Source of the DNA: Beijerinckiaceae bacterium
GTDB lineage: Bacteria > Pseudomonadota > Alphaproteobacteria > Rhizobiales > Beijerinckiaceae
Direction of reading: 5' to 3'
DNA length: 64,000 nucleotides
Assembly: GCA_947370975.1 (NCBI GenBank)
Contig: CANBNG010000001.1
Coordinates: forward strand, 193,097 to 257,096
Numbering within the stretch: position 1 is the first letter of the stretch; each line of letters starts with the position of its first letter. A program made the position numbers and the translations under genes. The notes beneath the pieces are model-generated. The model was not told the origin of the DNA, searched no databases, and saw only the letters and a program-made list of their open reading frames with translations. This document shows positions 52,624 to 60,957 of this stretch, piece by piece.

Positions 52624-53439
52624 TCAGCCAAGCGAATGCGAAAACCGCTGCGCTGCGGCCTTGAGCTGTCGCACAACCACCCCACCCGCCGTGATGTCCA
52701 GACTGCCGCTTGCGCCTACAGCGGCAAGACAGGCGACGAGATCGCGCTTGTAATCGAGCACCGGCACGGCGACCGCATCGAGCCCCTGAATGAGATCGCC
52801 CTGCACCACGCTGAAGCCGTTGCGCCTGATATCATCCAGCTGCGCTGCGGCCTCCGACACGTGTGCAACCGAAGCCTGGGGCGCGCGCGCAATAACGTCA
52901 GGCGCAAGATAGGCGGCGCAAATGAGCCCCAGCGCAGAGGTGTGAAGCGGCAGGATCGAGCCCGGGCGAATGACAACGGAAACCGGGCGCACGATGTCGA
53001 GCCATTCGATCACCATTGCGCCTTGTGGCGTCCACATGCCCATGAAGACCGTGCCATGCAGATCATCGCGCAACGCACCAAGGATAGGTGTCCCGATCCG
53101 CACGATGTCGAGCCGGTTCATGGCAACCCGACCGATGAGACGCGCCGCGCCGCCAAAATCATAGCGACCGTCCGCACTCTGTTCGATCAAGCCGGTGCGA
53201 ATGAGACTGACGAGATAGCGATGCGCTTTTGCAGGCAACAGGCCGGCCGCCGCTGAGAGGGCAGATAGCGTTTGCGGACAATCGAGCGTGGCGAGCGTGT
53301 TGAGAATATGGCCCGCGACCTCGACCGATTGCACGCCGATCTGCTCGACCCGCGCAGGATCGAGCCCTGCCTCGGAGGAGATCTTGTCCGGCGGAGATGC
53401 GGTGCGCGCGCTCAAACGTTCACGCTCCGTGGTGGCCAA
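52624..53439 (-). CDS. IclR family transcriptional regulator
   Basis: A 271-aa regulator. The winged helix (about 35-100) includes SVEVAGHILNTLATLDCPQTL and AAAGLLPAKAHRYLVSLIRTG; the IclR effector domain (about 110-265) includes GTVFMGMWTPQ and LPLHTSALG. The N-terminus is about 30 residues longer than usual and its start overlaps the upstream permease gene by 28 bp. As part of the same minus-strand series as an ABC importer, it probably controls that importer. Confidence 0.9.
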   Translation of the reverse strand: MATTERERLSARTASPPDKISSEAGLDPARVEQIGVQSVEVAGHILNTLATLDCPQTLSALSAAAGLLPAKAHRYLVSLIRTGLIEQSADGRYDFGGAARLIGRVAMNRLDIVRIGTPILGALRDDLHGTVFMGMWTPQGAMVIEWLDIVRPVSVVIRPGSILPLHTSALGLICAAYLAPDVIARAPQASVAHVSEAAAQLDDIRRNGFSVVQGDLIQGLDAVAVPVLDYKRDLVACLAAVGASGSLDITAGGVVVRQLKAAAQRFSHSLG

Positions 53440-54191
53440 CGCGACATGATCGAGGCCTGCACCAGCGTGAAGGCATTGTTGAGCAGAAAGCCGCCGAGCC
53501 CGACAAAGACCAGCAATCCGTAAACCTGTCCGGACTGGAAATTGCGCTGTGCTGCAATCATCAAGGCGCCAATGCCGTCAATCGACGTCAATATCTCGAC
53601 CAGCAGCGTCAGCACGATGGTCAGCGGCAAAGCGATGCGCACGCCAAGCAGGATCGCCGGGATGACACTGGGAATGACAACACGCCAGATGCGGTCCAAC
53701 AGCGACAGCCGTAACGACATTGAAACATCCATCAGGATCGGATGAATGCGCTGAACCGCTGACGACGTGTTGAGGAGGATTGGCCACATGGCCGAAAGCG
53801 CAACAATGGTGAGCTTCATCCGCGCGTCGTAACCCAGAAACAAAATCGCGAGCGGAACAATGGCTGGCGGTGGCATGGCGCGGCAAAATTCGAGTAATGG
53901 CCCGAGCGCGCGCTCAACGCGGGGAAAGAGCCCGATCATTATGCCAAGCGTTCCCCCCGCGAGGATCGATATGGCGAGGCCCGCAACAATCGTCTGAAGG
54001 GTCGCAAGGCTCGCGCTCAGCAAGCGCCCGCTGGCGATGAGCGGTTCAAGACCTTTCCACCAGGTCGAGGGCGGCGGGAAATAAGGCGAGTTTCCGGTCT
54101 GGAGCACCTGCCACGCCACCAATGCGACGATCAGGGGCAACAGGCCACGCACTGGCGGCATATGGGCGGCGAGGTCTTTGAGCTTCCTCAT
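53412..54191 (-). CDS. ABC transporter permease, second of two (SsuC/TauC type)
   Basis: A 259-aa inner-membrane protein with about six helices. The coupling loop DVSMSLRLSLLDRIWRVVIP and PSVIPAILLGVRIALP are typical of this importer class. The ATG at 54191 overlaps the stop of the first permease (ATGA), so both are made in equal amounts and could form a heterodimeric channel. Its sequence is clearly different from the first permease. Confidence 0.9.
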   Translation of the reverse strand: MRKLKDLAAHMPPVRGLLPLIVALVAWQVLQTGNSPYFPPPSTWWKGLEPLIASGRLLSASLATLQTIVAGLAISILAGGTLGIMIGLFPRVERALGPLLEFCRAMPPPAIVPLAILFLGYDARMKLTIVALSAMWPILLNTSSAVQRIHPILMDVSMSLRLSLLDRIWRVVIPSVIPAILLGVRIALPLTIVLTLLVEILTSIDGIGALMIAAQRNFQSGQVYGLLVFVGLGGFLLNNAFTLVQASIMSRWPPRSVNV

Positions 54192-54967
54192 GCGGCGGGC
54201 CGCTGCGCTGTTGCCGGCCACAACGAGGTGGTGAGACCGAGAACGCCCGCGTTCAGCAGGACACCGAGCACGCCGACCACGGCAATATAGGCAAACATGT
54301 TCTCCGGATTCATCGCTTGCTGCTCGCGCACGATGGCATAGCCAAGCCCGGCCGGATTGCCGACGATTTCCGCGACAATCGCCATGACCAGCGCGAGACC
54401 GAGGCTGATCCGCGCGCCGACGATGATAGACGGCAAGGCTGCCGGAAGCAGGATGCGCAAGACAATATCCCCACGGCTCAGCCGGAAGGTGCGCCCGACA
54501 TCATTGAGGCGCGGATGCGCATTGGCGATGCCGCCCATGGTGTTGATCATCACCGGCCAGAGTGTGGGCAGAACGGTGACGGCGAGTTCCGTTTGCAAGG
54601 AGAAGCCAAAAAGCAGCAGTCCCACAGGCGCGAATGCAATTCCGGGGATCGGGCGCAGCACTTCGATTGTGGCAAGCCCATAGCGCCGCACGAGCGGCGA
54701 GAAGCCAAGCAGGAGACCAAGCGAAACGCCAATCGCCATCGCGATGGTCCAGCCAAGGGCAATTGAAATCAGCGTATGCGCGAGATCGGCAAACAGAACG
54801 CCATCGCGCGCAAGCTGGATGCCGCCCTGCAAGATCGCCAGTGGAGCCGGAAAGAACTCGAAACTCACTGCGCCCGAGCGCACCAGAGCTTCCCAAGCCG
54901 CAAGCACAATTGCGAGCACGGCCATGCCCGGCCAGTTGATCGACGCCGCGCCAAAGCGGCTACGCAT
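54188..54967 (-). CDS. ABC transporter permease, first of two (SsuC/TauC type)
   Basis: A 259-aa inner-membrane protein with about six helices. The coupling loop reads DVGRTFRLSRGDIVLRILLPAALPSIIVG (in part), followed by VMAIVAEIVGNPAGLGYAI. Its start overlaps the end of the ATPase gene by 8 bp and its end overlaps the second permease by 4 bp. Most taurine/sulfonate-type importers use one permease as a homodimer; two adjacent non-identical genes suggest a heterodimer. Confidence 0.9.
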   Translation of the reverse strand: MRSRFGAASINWPGMAVLAIVLAAWEALVRSGAVSFEFFPAPLAILQGGIQLARDGVLFADLAHTLISIALGWTIAMAIGVSLGLLLGFSPLVRRYGLATIEVLRPIPGIAFAPVGLLLFGFSLQTELAVTVLPTLWPVMINTMGGIANAHPRLNDVGRTFRLSRGDIVLRILLPAALPSIIVGARISLGLALVMAIVAEIVGNPAGLGYAIVREQQAMNPENMFAYIAVVGVLGVLLNAGVLGLTTSLWPATAQRPAA

Positions 54968-55727
54968 GACCTATCGCCTTGTGGAGATCGTAGCGATAGG
55001 CAAGGAAGGCGGGCAATTGCCGTGTTGTGATCTGGTCGCGCGGAAAAGGCAGATCGATATCGACAATATGCTCGATCCGGCCGGGACTCCCGTTGAGCAC
55101 CGCCACGCGATCGCCGAGATAAACCGCTTCCTCGATGTCATGCGTGATGAAAACGAAACTGACTTTCGTCTGGTCGCGCAGCCGCAAGAGTTCATCCTGC
55201 AACCCGGCCTTGGTCATCGCATCAAGCGCGGCGAAGGGCTCGTCCATCAGCATGACGGCGGGGCGGAGCGCCAGCGCGCGCGCGATCTGCACGCGCTGCT
55301 GCATTCCGCCCGACAATTGCCAGGGAAAATCATCCGCCCTGTCGAGCAGGCCGACAAGATTGAGTGCGTCCCGCACGCGCTCATTGCATTGCGCGCGCGA
55401 CATTGTGCGCTCGATGCCAAAGGCAACATTGGCGGCAACACTGCGCCATTGCAGCAAGGCGTTGGCATAGTCCTGAAAGACGATGACGACGCCCTCTGGC
55501 GGTCCGGCAAGAACCTCGCCGCGCACCAGCACAGCGCCCGATGTCGGCGGCGCGAGGCCGCCGAGCATCCGCAGCAAGGTGGTTTTCCCCGTACCCGAGG
55601 GCCCGACAATGGTCAGGAACTCGGCGCTTTTCAGCTCAAGGCTGATATCGGCGATGATCGGCCGGACGCCGCTGCGCAACGGCAGCGTAATTCCGGCAGA
55701 TCTGCACTCGAATACGGAATCAGCCAT
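54960..55727 (-). CDS. ABC transporter ATP-binding protein (TauB/SsuB type)
   Basis: A 255-aa importer ATPase. Walker A GPSGTGKTT, Q-loop VFQDYANALLQWRSV, signature LSGGMQQRVQIARAL, Walker B VMLMDEPFAALD and switch THDIEEAVYLGD are all intact. It follows the binding-protein gene by 15 bp and overlaps the first permease by 8 bp. Confidence 0.93.
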   Translation of the reverse strand: MADSVFECRSAGITLPLRSGVRPIIADISLELKSAEFLTIVGPSGTGKTTLLRMLGGLAPPTSGAVLVRGEVLAGPPEGVVIVFQDYANALLQWRSVAANVAFGIERTMSRAQCNERVRDALNLVGLLDRADDFPWQLSGGMQQRVQIARALALRPAVMLMDEPFAALDAMTKAGLQDELLRLRDQTKVSFVFITHDIEEAVYLGDRVAVLNGSPGRIEHIVDIDLPFPRDQITTRQLPAFLAYRYDLHKAIGHA

Positions 55728-55742
55728 GTTGTGACGCGATCC

Positions 55743-56684
55743 TTATTGCGCCACGAGCTTGGCAGACTCGACCTCGACGCTCAACTGACCGACGTCACGC
55801 AGGACGGTTTTCCAGACTTCGATATCGCCCGCCGTGATCGCTGTCCGATAGGTCGGGAACGGTGTCGCATTCACGACCGGTTCCGGCAGCTTGGTATATT
55901 GCATCACGATCTTGCGGGCTTCCTCGGGGTTGGCATGGATATAGGCGATGGCCTCTTCCAGCGACGCCCGCCAGGCGGTGACCGTGGCGCGGTTGGCCCG
56001 CGTCCATTCACCCGACGAAATCCAGAACGGGAACAGCACTTCCTTGCCCGCGCTCAGCAGCGGCGCAGTCAAAGCGACATTGCCGCCGGCGCGCAACGCG
56101 CCAACGAAGGGCTCAACCACTTCCACGGCATCGACGCGCTTGGCCTTGAGCTGATCGCCCATGTTGGGGAACGGCACTTCCACCGCGCGCACGCTGGAGG
56201 GATCGACGCCATTCTTCTTGAGCCAGTAGAGCACCGACACGTGGATGACGCCGCCAATGGTGGGCGTGGCAATCAACTTGCCGACGAGATCCTTGGCCGA
56301 GGTGATGCCGGAATCCTTGGCGACCATCAGCTGGGTCGTCGGATTGTCCTGCGTTTCAAAAACCGACGCAGCAACTGCAACGACGTCGAGCCCGCTCGCA
56401 ACCGCCTTCAACAGATCAGGCGCTGTGCTGGGCGCAAATTCAAACTGGCGTCCGACCGTGCCCGGAAGAATGGAAAGATTCTGCGCGACGCTCAGCGTCA
56501 CATCGAGACCGTTCTTGGCGAAGATCCCCTTTTCCTTCGCGATCCAGGCCGGTGCCCAGGTGATGACGGGAATATAGACAGCGCGCACTGCAACAGGCGC
56601 TTTTTCCTGCTGCGCGAAAGCAGGCGACATGGCGGCAAGCGCGAGCGCGCCAGCGGTGACAAGAGTGAAACGACGAGATTTCAT
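55743..56684 (-). CDS. ABC transporter substrate-binding protein (NMT1/SsuA type)
   Basis: A 313-aa periplasmic binding protein. The signal peptide (about 1-23, ending AFAQQ) follows MKSRRFTLVTAGALALAAM. The fold shows WAPAWIAKEKGIFAKNGLDV and the SAKDLVGKLIATPTIGG hinge region, as in nitrate/taurine/aromatic-sulfonate binding proteins. ATG 56684 has GGGAGGG 3 nt upstream; a frame running on to 57500 is antisense to the neighbouring hydrolase and is rejected. It heads the operon. The ligand is unknown. Confidence 0.92.
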   Translation of the reverse strand: MKSRRFTLVTAGALALAAMSPAFAQQEKAPVAVRAVYIPVITWAPAWIAKEKGIFAKNGLDVTLSVAQNLSILPGTVGRQFEFAPSTAPDLLKAVASGLDVVAVAASVFETQDNPTTQLMVAKDSGITSAKDLVGKLIATPTIGGVIHVSVLYWLKKNGVDPSSVRAVEVPFPNMGDQLKAKRVDAVEVVEPFVGALRAGGNVALTAPLLSAGKEVLFPFWISSGEWTRANRATVTAWRASLEEAIAYIHANPEEARKIVMQYTKLPEPVVNATPFPTYRTAITAGDIEVWKTVLRDVGQLSVEVESAKLVAQ

Positions 56685-56698
56685 ACGCCCTCCCATTT

Positions 56699-56719
56699 GC
56701 ATAATTTGTTTTGTTATGC
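56699..56719. promoter_or_regulatory. Inverted repeat in the divergent spacer (possible IclR site)
   Basis: GCATAA-9 nt-TTATGC is a perfect 6-bp inverted repeat; the element TGCATAATTTG is also directly repeated as TGCGTAATTTG 19 bp on. It lies 15 bp upstream of the binding-protein start on the minus strand and about 90 bp before the hydrolase start on the plus strand. The regulator may be the IclR protein encoded in the same operon. Confidence 0.45.
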
Positions 56720-56810
56720 GTAATTTGGACATAGTTGCTCGGAAGAGGCAAGCCTGAATTCTTTCGGTCATAGCCGGGCTTTCGGAGGCGAACGTCCAGG
56801 GGATTGCGAA

Positions 56811-57566
56811 TTGAAAATTGACCTCCTCGTTCCGGGCCTGCCCGCAAAGACCGATCATTTCCTGTTCGGAATCTGCTCGCTGCTGCTGTTGCGCGGCGAA
56901 GGGCGCACGGTGCTTTTCGACACCGGGCCCTTTCGTGTCCGCCCGATCCTGATCGAGGCGCTCAACGCGCTCGGGCTGACGCCCGCCGATGTCGACACGG
57001 TCTTCATGACGCATTTGCATTGGGACCATGTCGAAAACCTCGACCTCTTTGCCCATGCCGAAATCATGACGCCAAAACTCGAATTCGATTATGCCGCTGC
57101 ACCGCTCGCAAACGATTGGGGAACGCCGCCCTATGTCCGCGAGATTTTGCAGGGCATGCGCGTGACGCTGTTGCCTGATGAAGAGCAGGAGATCTTTCCG
57201 GGCGTGCGCACACTTCTGCTGCCCGGCCATTCCGTTGGCCTGCAAGGCCTGGTGGTCGATATGGGCGCCGAGCGCGCCGTGCTGGCGAGCGATGCGCTGT
57301 GGTCGGCGCGCGATGCTGTGCGCGGTGTTCCCGATGTCGCCTTCTTCAATCCCGGCCAAGCGCAGGCCAGTCTCGATCGCGCACTTGCTGCGGGCGATCT
57401 GTTCTATCCCGGCCACGACCGGCCCTTCCGCATCCAGAATGGTGCAGTGACCTATACCGAGCAATATCATTACCACATGAGTTTTCCGTTCCAGCCCCAT
57501 GGCCAGAACCTCGATGTGGCGTTTTCAACGCAGCACAGCGGTCCTTGCATGGAGGCACGCCGATGA
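56811..57566 (+). CDS. Metallo-beta-lactamase-fold hydrolase (lactonase-like), first copy
   Basis: A 251-aa binuclear-metal hydrolase. The metal motif is THLHWDHVEN (HxHxDH complete), with further ligands in LLPGHSVGLQG, VLASDALW and FYPGHDRPF. The pattern is that of AHL lactonases and related lactone/ester hydrolases. The start is TTG 56811, preceded by AGGGG. It is divergent from an ABC importer and overlaps the second copy by 4 bp, so both are co-expressed. The substrate is unknown. Confidence 0.87.
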   Translation: MKIDLLVPGLPAKTDHFLFGICSLLLLRGEGRTVLFDTGPFRVRPILIEALNALGLTPADVDTVFMTHLHWDHVENLDLFAHAEIMTPKLEFDYAAAPLANDWGTPPYVREILQGMRVTLLPDEEQEIFPGVRTLLLPGHSVGLQGLVVDMGAERAVLASDALWSARDAVRGVPDVAFFNPGQAQASLDRALAAGDLFYPGHDRPFRIQNGAVTYTEQYHYHMSFPFQPHGQNLDVAFSTQHSGPCMEARR

Positions 57567-58312
57567 GCGAGACGCCCTCACCCATCACCTTGCTGTTTAC
57601 GGGCGTGCCGGCCGCTGCTGACAGGTTCATCCCCGGCATTTCCACCGTGGCGCTCGTGCGCAGTGCGGGCCGCACGATTCTCTTCGACACCGGCCCCTAT
57701 GCCTACCGCCCCATCTTGCAGGGACGGTTGAAGCGGTTGGGCATAGACCCTGCCGCCATCGACACTGTGGTCCTCTCCCATGTCCATTGGGATTGCGCGG
57801 CCAATGCCGATCTTTTTCCCAATGCCCAGGTACTCATTCACGAACGCGAACTTGCCTATGCCGACGCGCCGCAGACGCATGATGCGCGCACGCAAGGCTA
57901 TATCGGCCGCGTGCTGCGCAAATTGCGCCTGTCGCCGATTTCAGGCGAGCAGGACATTGCTGAGGGACTTCGTCTTGTGGAATTGCCGGGCCATACGCCG
58001 GGCTCGATGGGCCTGCTGGTCGGCCGCGCGCTTCTTGCGGGCGATGCCGTGACCTGCGCGGGCGATGCTGTGGCTGGCGAGATTGGCTATCAGCCCGTCG
58101 ATGATCCGCGCGCCAGGGAAAGCCTGCTCCGGGCGCTGACGCTCGCCGATATCATCTATCCCGGACACGACCGCGCGTTTCGCATCGCCCCGAAAATCGA
58201 ATATCTCGAGGATTACGCGTTGCGGCTGCGGCTCTTCACGGATCCTGCCGGGGCAGATGAAGAGATTCAGATCGGATCGTTCGCGGCCAAATCCTTCGCA
58301 AGCTGGCCGTGA
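57563..58312 (+). CDS. Metallo-beta-lactamase-fold hydrolase, second copy with variant metal motif
   Basis: A 249-aa paralogue of the preceding gene. The metal motif is SHVHWDCAAN, so the final His of HxHxDH is Cys; the other ligands are kept (LPGHTPGSMG, LLAGDAVTCAGD, YPGHDRAFRI). The change could alter the second metal site or the activity. The ATG at 57563 overlaps the first copy's stop (ATGA). A longer frame from 57299 lies inside the first gene and is rejected. Confidence 0.87.
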   Translation: MSETPSPITLLFTGVPAAADRFIPGISTVALVRSAGRTILFDTGPYAYRPILQGRLKRLGIDPAAIDTVVLSHVHWDCAANADLFPNAQVLIHERELAYADAPQTHDARTQGYIGRVLRKLRLSPISGEQDIAEGLRLVELPGHTPGSMGLLVGRALLAGDAVTCAGDAVAGEIGYQPVDDPRARESLLRALTLADIIYPGHDRAFRIAPKIEYLEDYALRLRLFTDPAGADEEIQIGSFAAKSFASWP

Positions 58313-58343
58313 ACGTATGCGATCGAGAGCTTCGCTCAGGCGT

Positions 58344-58733
58344 TCAGCCCTTGCGACGCTCTTTCTTGGCGGCCTTGCGGGCGGCGTAACGCTCGTCGCG
58401 GGCGGCCTTCTGCTCGGCGAGCAAGGCCAGATCCTTTTCGGCCTTCAGGGCGAGATCCTGCGCATGGCTGGCCTCGACTTCACGCTGCATTTCAGCTGCG
58501 CGTTCGGCTGCCTGGCGGGCCTCTTCGGCCTTTTGCGCCTGCAGCACCAGCCGCTCGGCGGCGCGCTTTTCTTCACGCACGGCGCGCGCGCGGGCAATTT
58601 CGGCACGCGCTGCAAGCCGCTCGGCAATGCCGGGATCGCCAGAGGCCTGACGGAATTTTTCCAGCAGGCCCTTCTTGGCCTCTGCGGCGCTGGCATTGCG
58701 TTGGGCAAGATCGGGAATTTTAAAGCTGCTCAT
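58344..58733 (-). CDS. DUF6481-like small coiled-coil protein
   Basis: A 129-aa highly charged protein, nearly all helical, rich in Ala, Glu, Lys and Arg. It starts MSSFKIPDLAQRNASAAEAKK, a pattern I associate with the DUF6481 family of alphaproteobacteria; the remainder is a long coiled coil with basic C-terminus (AARKAAKKERRKG). It converges with the hydrolase pair and is downstream of tRNA-Glu. The function is unknown. Confidence 0.75.
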   Translation of the reverse strand: MSSFKIPDLAQRNASAAEAKKGLLEKFRQASGDPGIAERLAARAEIARARAVREEKRAAERLVLQAQKAEEARQAAERAAEMQREVEASHAQDLALKAEKDLALLAEQKAARDERYAARKAAKKERRKG

Positions 58734-58860
58734 ATAAGGTTTGCCGTTCTGGTTGCAGGACGCATCCCGCCGCTCAAAGATTTAAATCCACGACACAAGA
58801 GCGACCCTCGCTGGAGGTCATCGCCGAACGCCAGGCAGAAGCCGTGGCCTTGTGTTGGAA

Positions 58861-58935
58861 TGGCGCGACCTAGGGGAGTCGAACCCCTCTCTGCTGCGTG
58901 AAAGGCAGCCGTCCTAACCGATAGACGAAGGTCGC
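58861..58935 (-). tRNA. tRNA-Glu (anticodon TTC)
   Basis: Read by hand on the minus strand: acceptor stem GCGACCT pairs with AGGTCGC, discriminator G, encoded CCA (58861-58863). D-arm GTCT/GGAC, anticodon arm GCTGC-CTTTCAC-GCAGC with TTC at 58900-58902, and T-arm GAGGGG-TTCGACT-CCCC all fold. Confidence 0.96.
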
Positions 58936-59049
58936 GCGTTGCCGGGGAGCTCTTGTTCAAAAAGCCCTGCGGACGGGCGGAGGTATAGAGGGCTACGCGC
59001 CCTCTTGCAAGCATACAAAGCGGCTTTTGAACGGCAATTGCGATTGTTT

Positions 59050-60897
59050 TCAGCCGTTCGCCCTGGCAGGGGTCGCCATGTCGAGAAGACGCATCTGCAC
59101 GCGCTCGTTTCCGCCCCAATGATCGAGCGAGAGAGTGCCTGCAAGATGAGCCGCGCTGCCAACAGCTTTTTGCAAAGCCGGGCCCAGGGCGCTGTCTGCC
59201 GCCCGGAAGGCAATGGCGTCAATTCCAGTGCCATCGCCAGCCACGGCGCGCACCCGAACATGGCCGTTGCCCACAACCACCGCACGAACGATTCGGTGCG
59301 CAGGCAAGACAAAGACGGGTTCCGGATTGCCCGAACCATAGGGCCCCGCCTGTTCGAGCGAGCGGATAAGCTCAGCGCGCGCGCCCGCCGCCGTCAGCGC
59401 AGCATCCACCAGCAGCGCATCATTGGCCCGCGCCCGCGCGACGATCTCGCCCAGCCGCAGTTCCAGATAGGCGCGGAAATCAACCAGCTTGCCCTTGTCG
59501 ATGGTGAGGCCTGCCGCCATGGCATGGCCCCCGCCCTTGACGAGAAGCCCCTCCTCCACCGCCGCGCGCACCACACGGCCAAGGTCAACGCCGGGAATGG
59601 AGCGCGCAGAGCCGGTGCCGGTTTGGCCGTTGAAAGCGATGGCAAAGGCCGGGCGGCGGAATTTCTCTTTCAGCCTTGCAGCGACCAGCCCGACAATGCC
59701 GGGGTGCCAGCCCTCGCCCGCAGTCACGACACAGGCCCCGCCCTGCTCTTCGAGACCAAGCGAGAGCAGCGCCTCCGCCTCGGCTTCAGCCAGCGTCCCG
59801 ACTTCGATGGCCTGCCGCTCGGAATTCAGCCGGTCGAGCTCAACCGCGATTCGGGTCGCTTCCTCGTCATCGCGCAACATGAGCAGCTTTGCGCCAAGCG
59901 CGGCATCGCCAATGCGCCCGCCCGCATTGATGCGCGGCCCGATGAGAAACCCCAGATGATAGGGCCGTGGTGGACCATCGGCCCGCGCGACATCGAAGAG
60001 CTGGCGCAGACCGGGGCGTCCACGCGCGCGCATCACGGCAAGGCCCTTGGTGACAAAAGCGCGGTTGAGGCCTTTGAGCGGCACGACGTCGGCAACAGTC
60101 GCCAGCGCGACAAGATCGAGTTCGGCCAGAAGATCGGGCGCGGGATTGGTCTGCGTCCAGAAACCCCTCTGCCGCAGCGCGCGATTGAGGCCGACGAGCA
60201 CCATATAGACCACGCCCGCGGCGCAGAGATGGCCAAGGCCCGAGAGATCGTCCAGCCGATTTGGGTTCACGATGGCATGGGCGGGAGGCAGCGCCTCGGG
60301 CGCCTGATGATGGTCGATGACCAGAGTATCGAGGCACAGTCTTGCCGCCTCCTCGATCGGCTCGAAACTCGTCGTGCCGCAATCGACCGTCACCAGCAGG
60401 CGCGCGCCGCCCTCGGCAAGCGCGCGGATGGCCTCGACATTGGGGCCATAGCCTTCAAACAGGCGGTCGGGAATGTGAATGACGAACGGACAGCCACAGG
60501 CTTGCAGGAAGCCCGCCAGCAGCGCCGTGGAGCAGGCGCCATCGACATCGTAGTCGCCAAAGACGGCAACCTTCTCGCGCGCCACAATGGCCGCCACGAG
60601 CCGCGCGACGGTCGCCTCCATGCCCACAAGCACATCGGGGTCGGGCATGAGCGCGCGAATGGTGGGATCGAGATAAGCGGCGCAATTGAGCGCATCGACG
60701 CCCCGGCCCGCAAGAACCCGCGACAGCAGGTCGGAATGGCCATGCAATTGCGCAATGGCCTGCGCCTGCCCCTGCGCCTCGAGATCAAGCCGGTCGCGCC
60801 AGACGCGACCAAGGACAGAGTGCTCGACGCCAAGAAACAGCCTGCGTGGCAGGCTGCCGGGTCTGGCGTCGGCATGGAGGGGCGAGAGCGGACTCAT
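59050..60897 (-). CDS. recJ: Single-stranded-DNA-specific exonuclease RecJ
   Basis: A 615-aa 5'-3' single-strand DNA exonuclease used in recombination and mismatch repair. DHH-family motifs are FGDYDVDGACSTALLAGF (metal-binding Asp residues), LVTVDCGTTSFEP and VIDHHQAPEALP. The DHHA1 motif appears as KGGGHAMAAGLTI, and an OB-fold region follows towards the C-terminus. The length is normal. It is the last gene after hom and glpX on the minus strand, 60 bp after glpX. Confidence 0.95.
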   Translation of the reverse strand: MSPLSPLHADARPGSLPRRLFLGVEHSVLGRVWRDRLDLEAQGQAQAIAQLHGHSDLLSRVLAGRGVDALNCAAYLDPTIRALMPDPDVLVGMEATVARLVAAIVAREKVAVFGDYDVDGACSTALLAGFLQACGCPFVIHIPDRLFEGYGPNVEAIRALAEGGARLLVTVDCGTTSFEPIEEAARLCLDTLVIDHHQAPEALPPAHAIVNPNRLDDLSGLGHLCAAGVVYMVLVGLNRALRQRGFWTQTNPAPDLLAELDLVALATVADVVPLKGLNRAFVTKGLAVMRARGRPGLRQLFDVARADGPPRPYHLGFLIGPRINAGGRIGDAALGAKLLMLRDDEEATRIAVELDRLNSERQAIEVGTLAEAEAEALLSLGLEEQGGACVVTAGEGWHPGIVGLVAARLKEKFRRPAFAIAFNGQTGTGSARSIPGVDLGRVVRAAVEEGLLVKGGGHAMAAGLTIDKGKLVDFRAYLELRLGEIVARARANDALLVDAALTAAGARAELIRSLEQAGPYGSGNPEPVFVLPAHRIVRAVVVGNGHVRVRAVAGDGTGIDAIAFRAADSALGPALQKAVGSAAHLAGTLSLDHWGGNERVQMRLLDMATPARANG

Positions 60898-60957
60898 GGC
60901 CCCATCATGACACAGGCCGGAGCGAAGCGTGAGCGCCGCGCCCCGGTTACCTGCTGA

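Noticed and set aside
54744..56723. 659-residue plus-strand open frame
   Set aside because: Runs antisense through an ATPase and a binding-protein gene, both with full family motifs.
56685..57500. Long N-terminal extension of the NMT1-type binding protein
   Set aside because: It would be antisense to the first metallo-beta-lactamase-fold gene and would bury the signal peptide.
58939..60957. 672-residue plus-strand open frame
   Set aside because: Antisense to recJ, which has complete DHH motifs.
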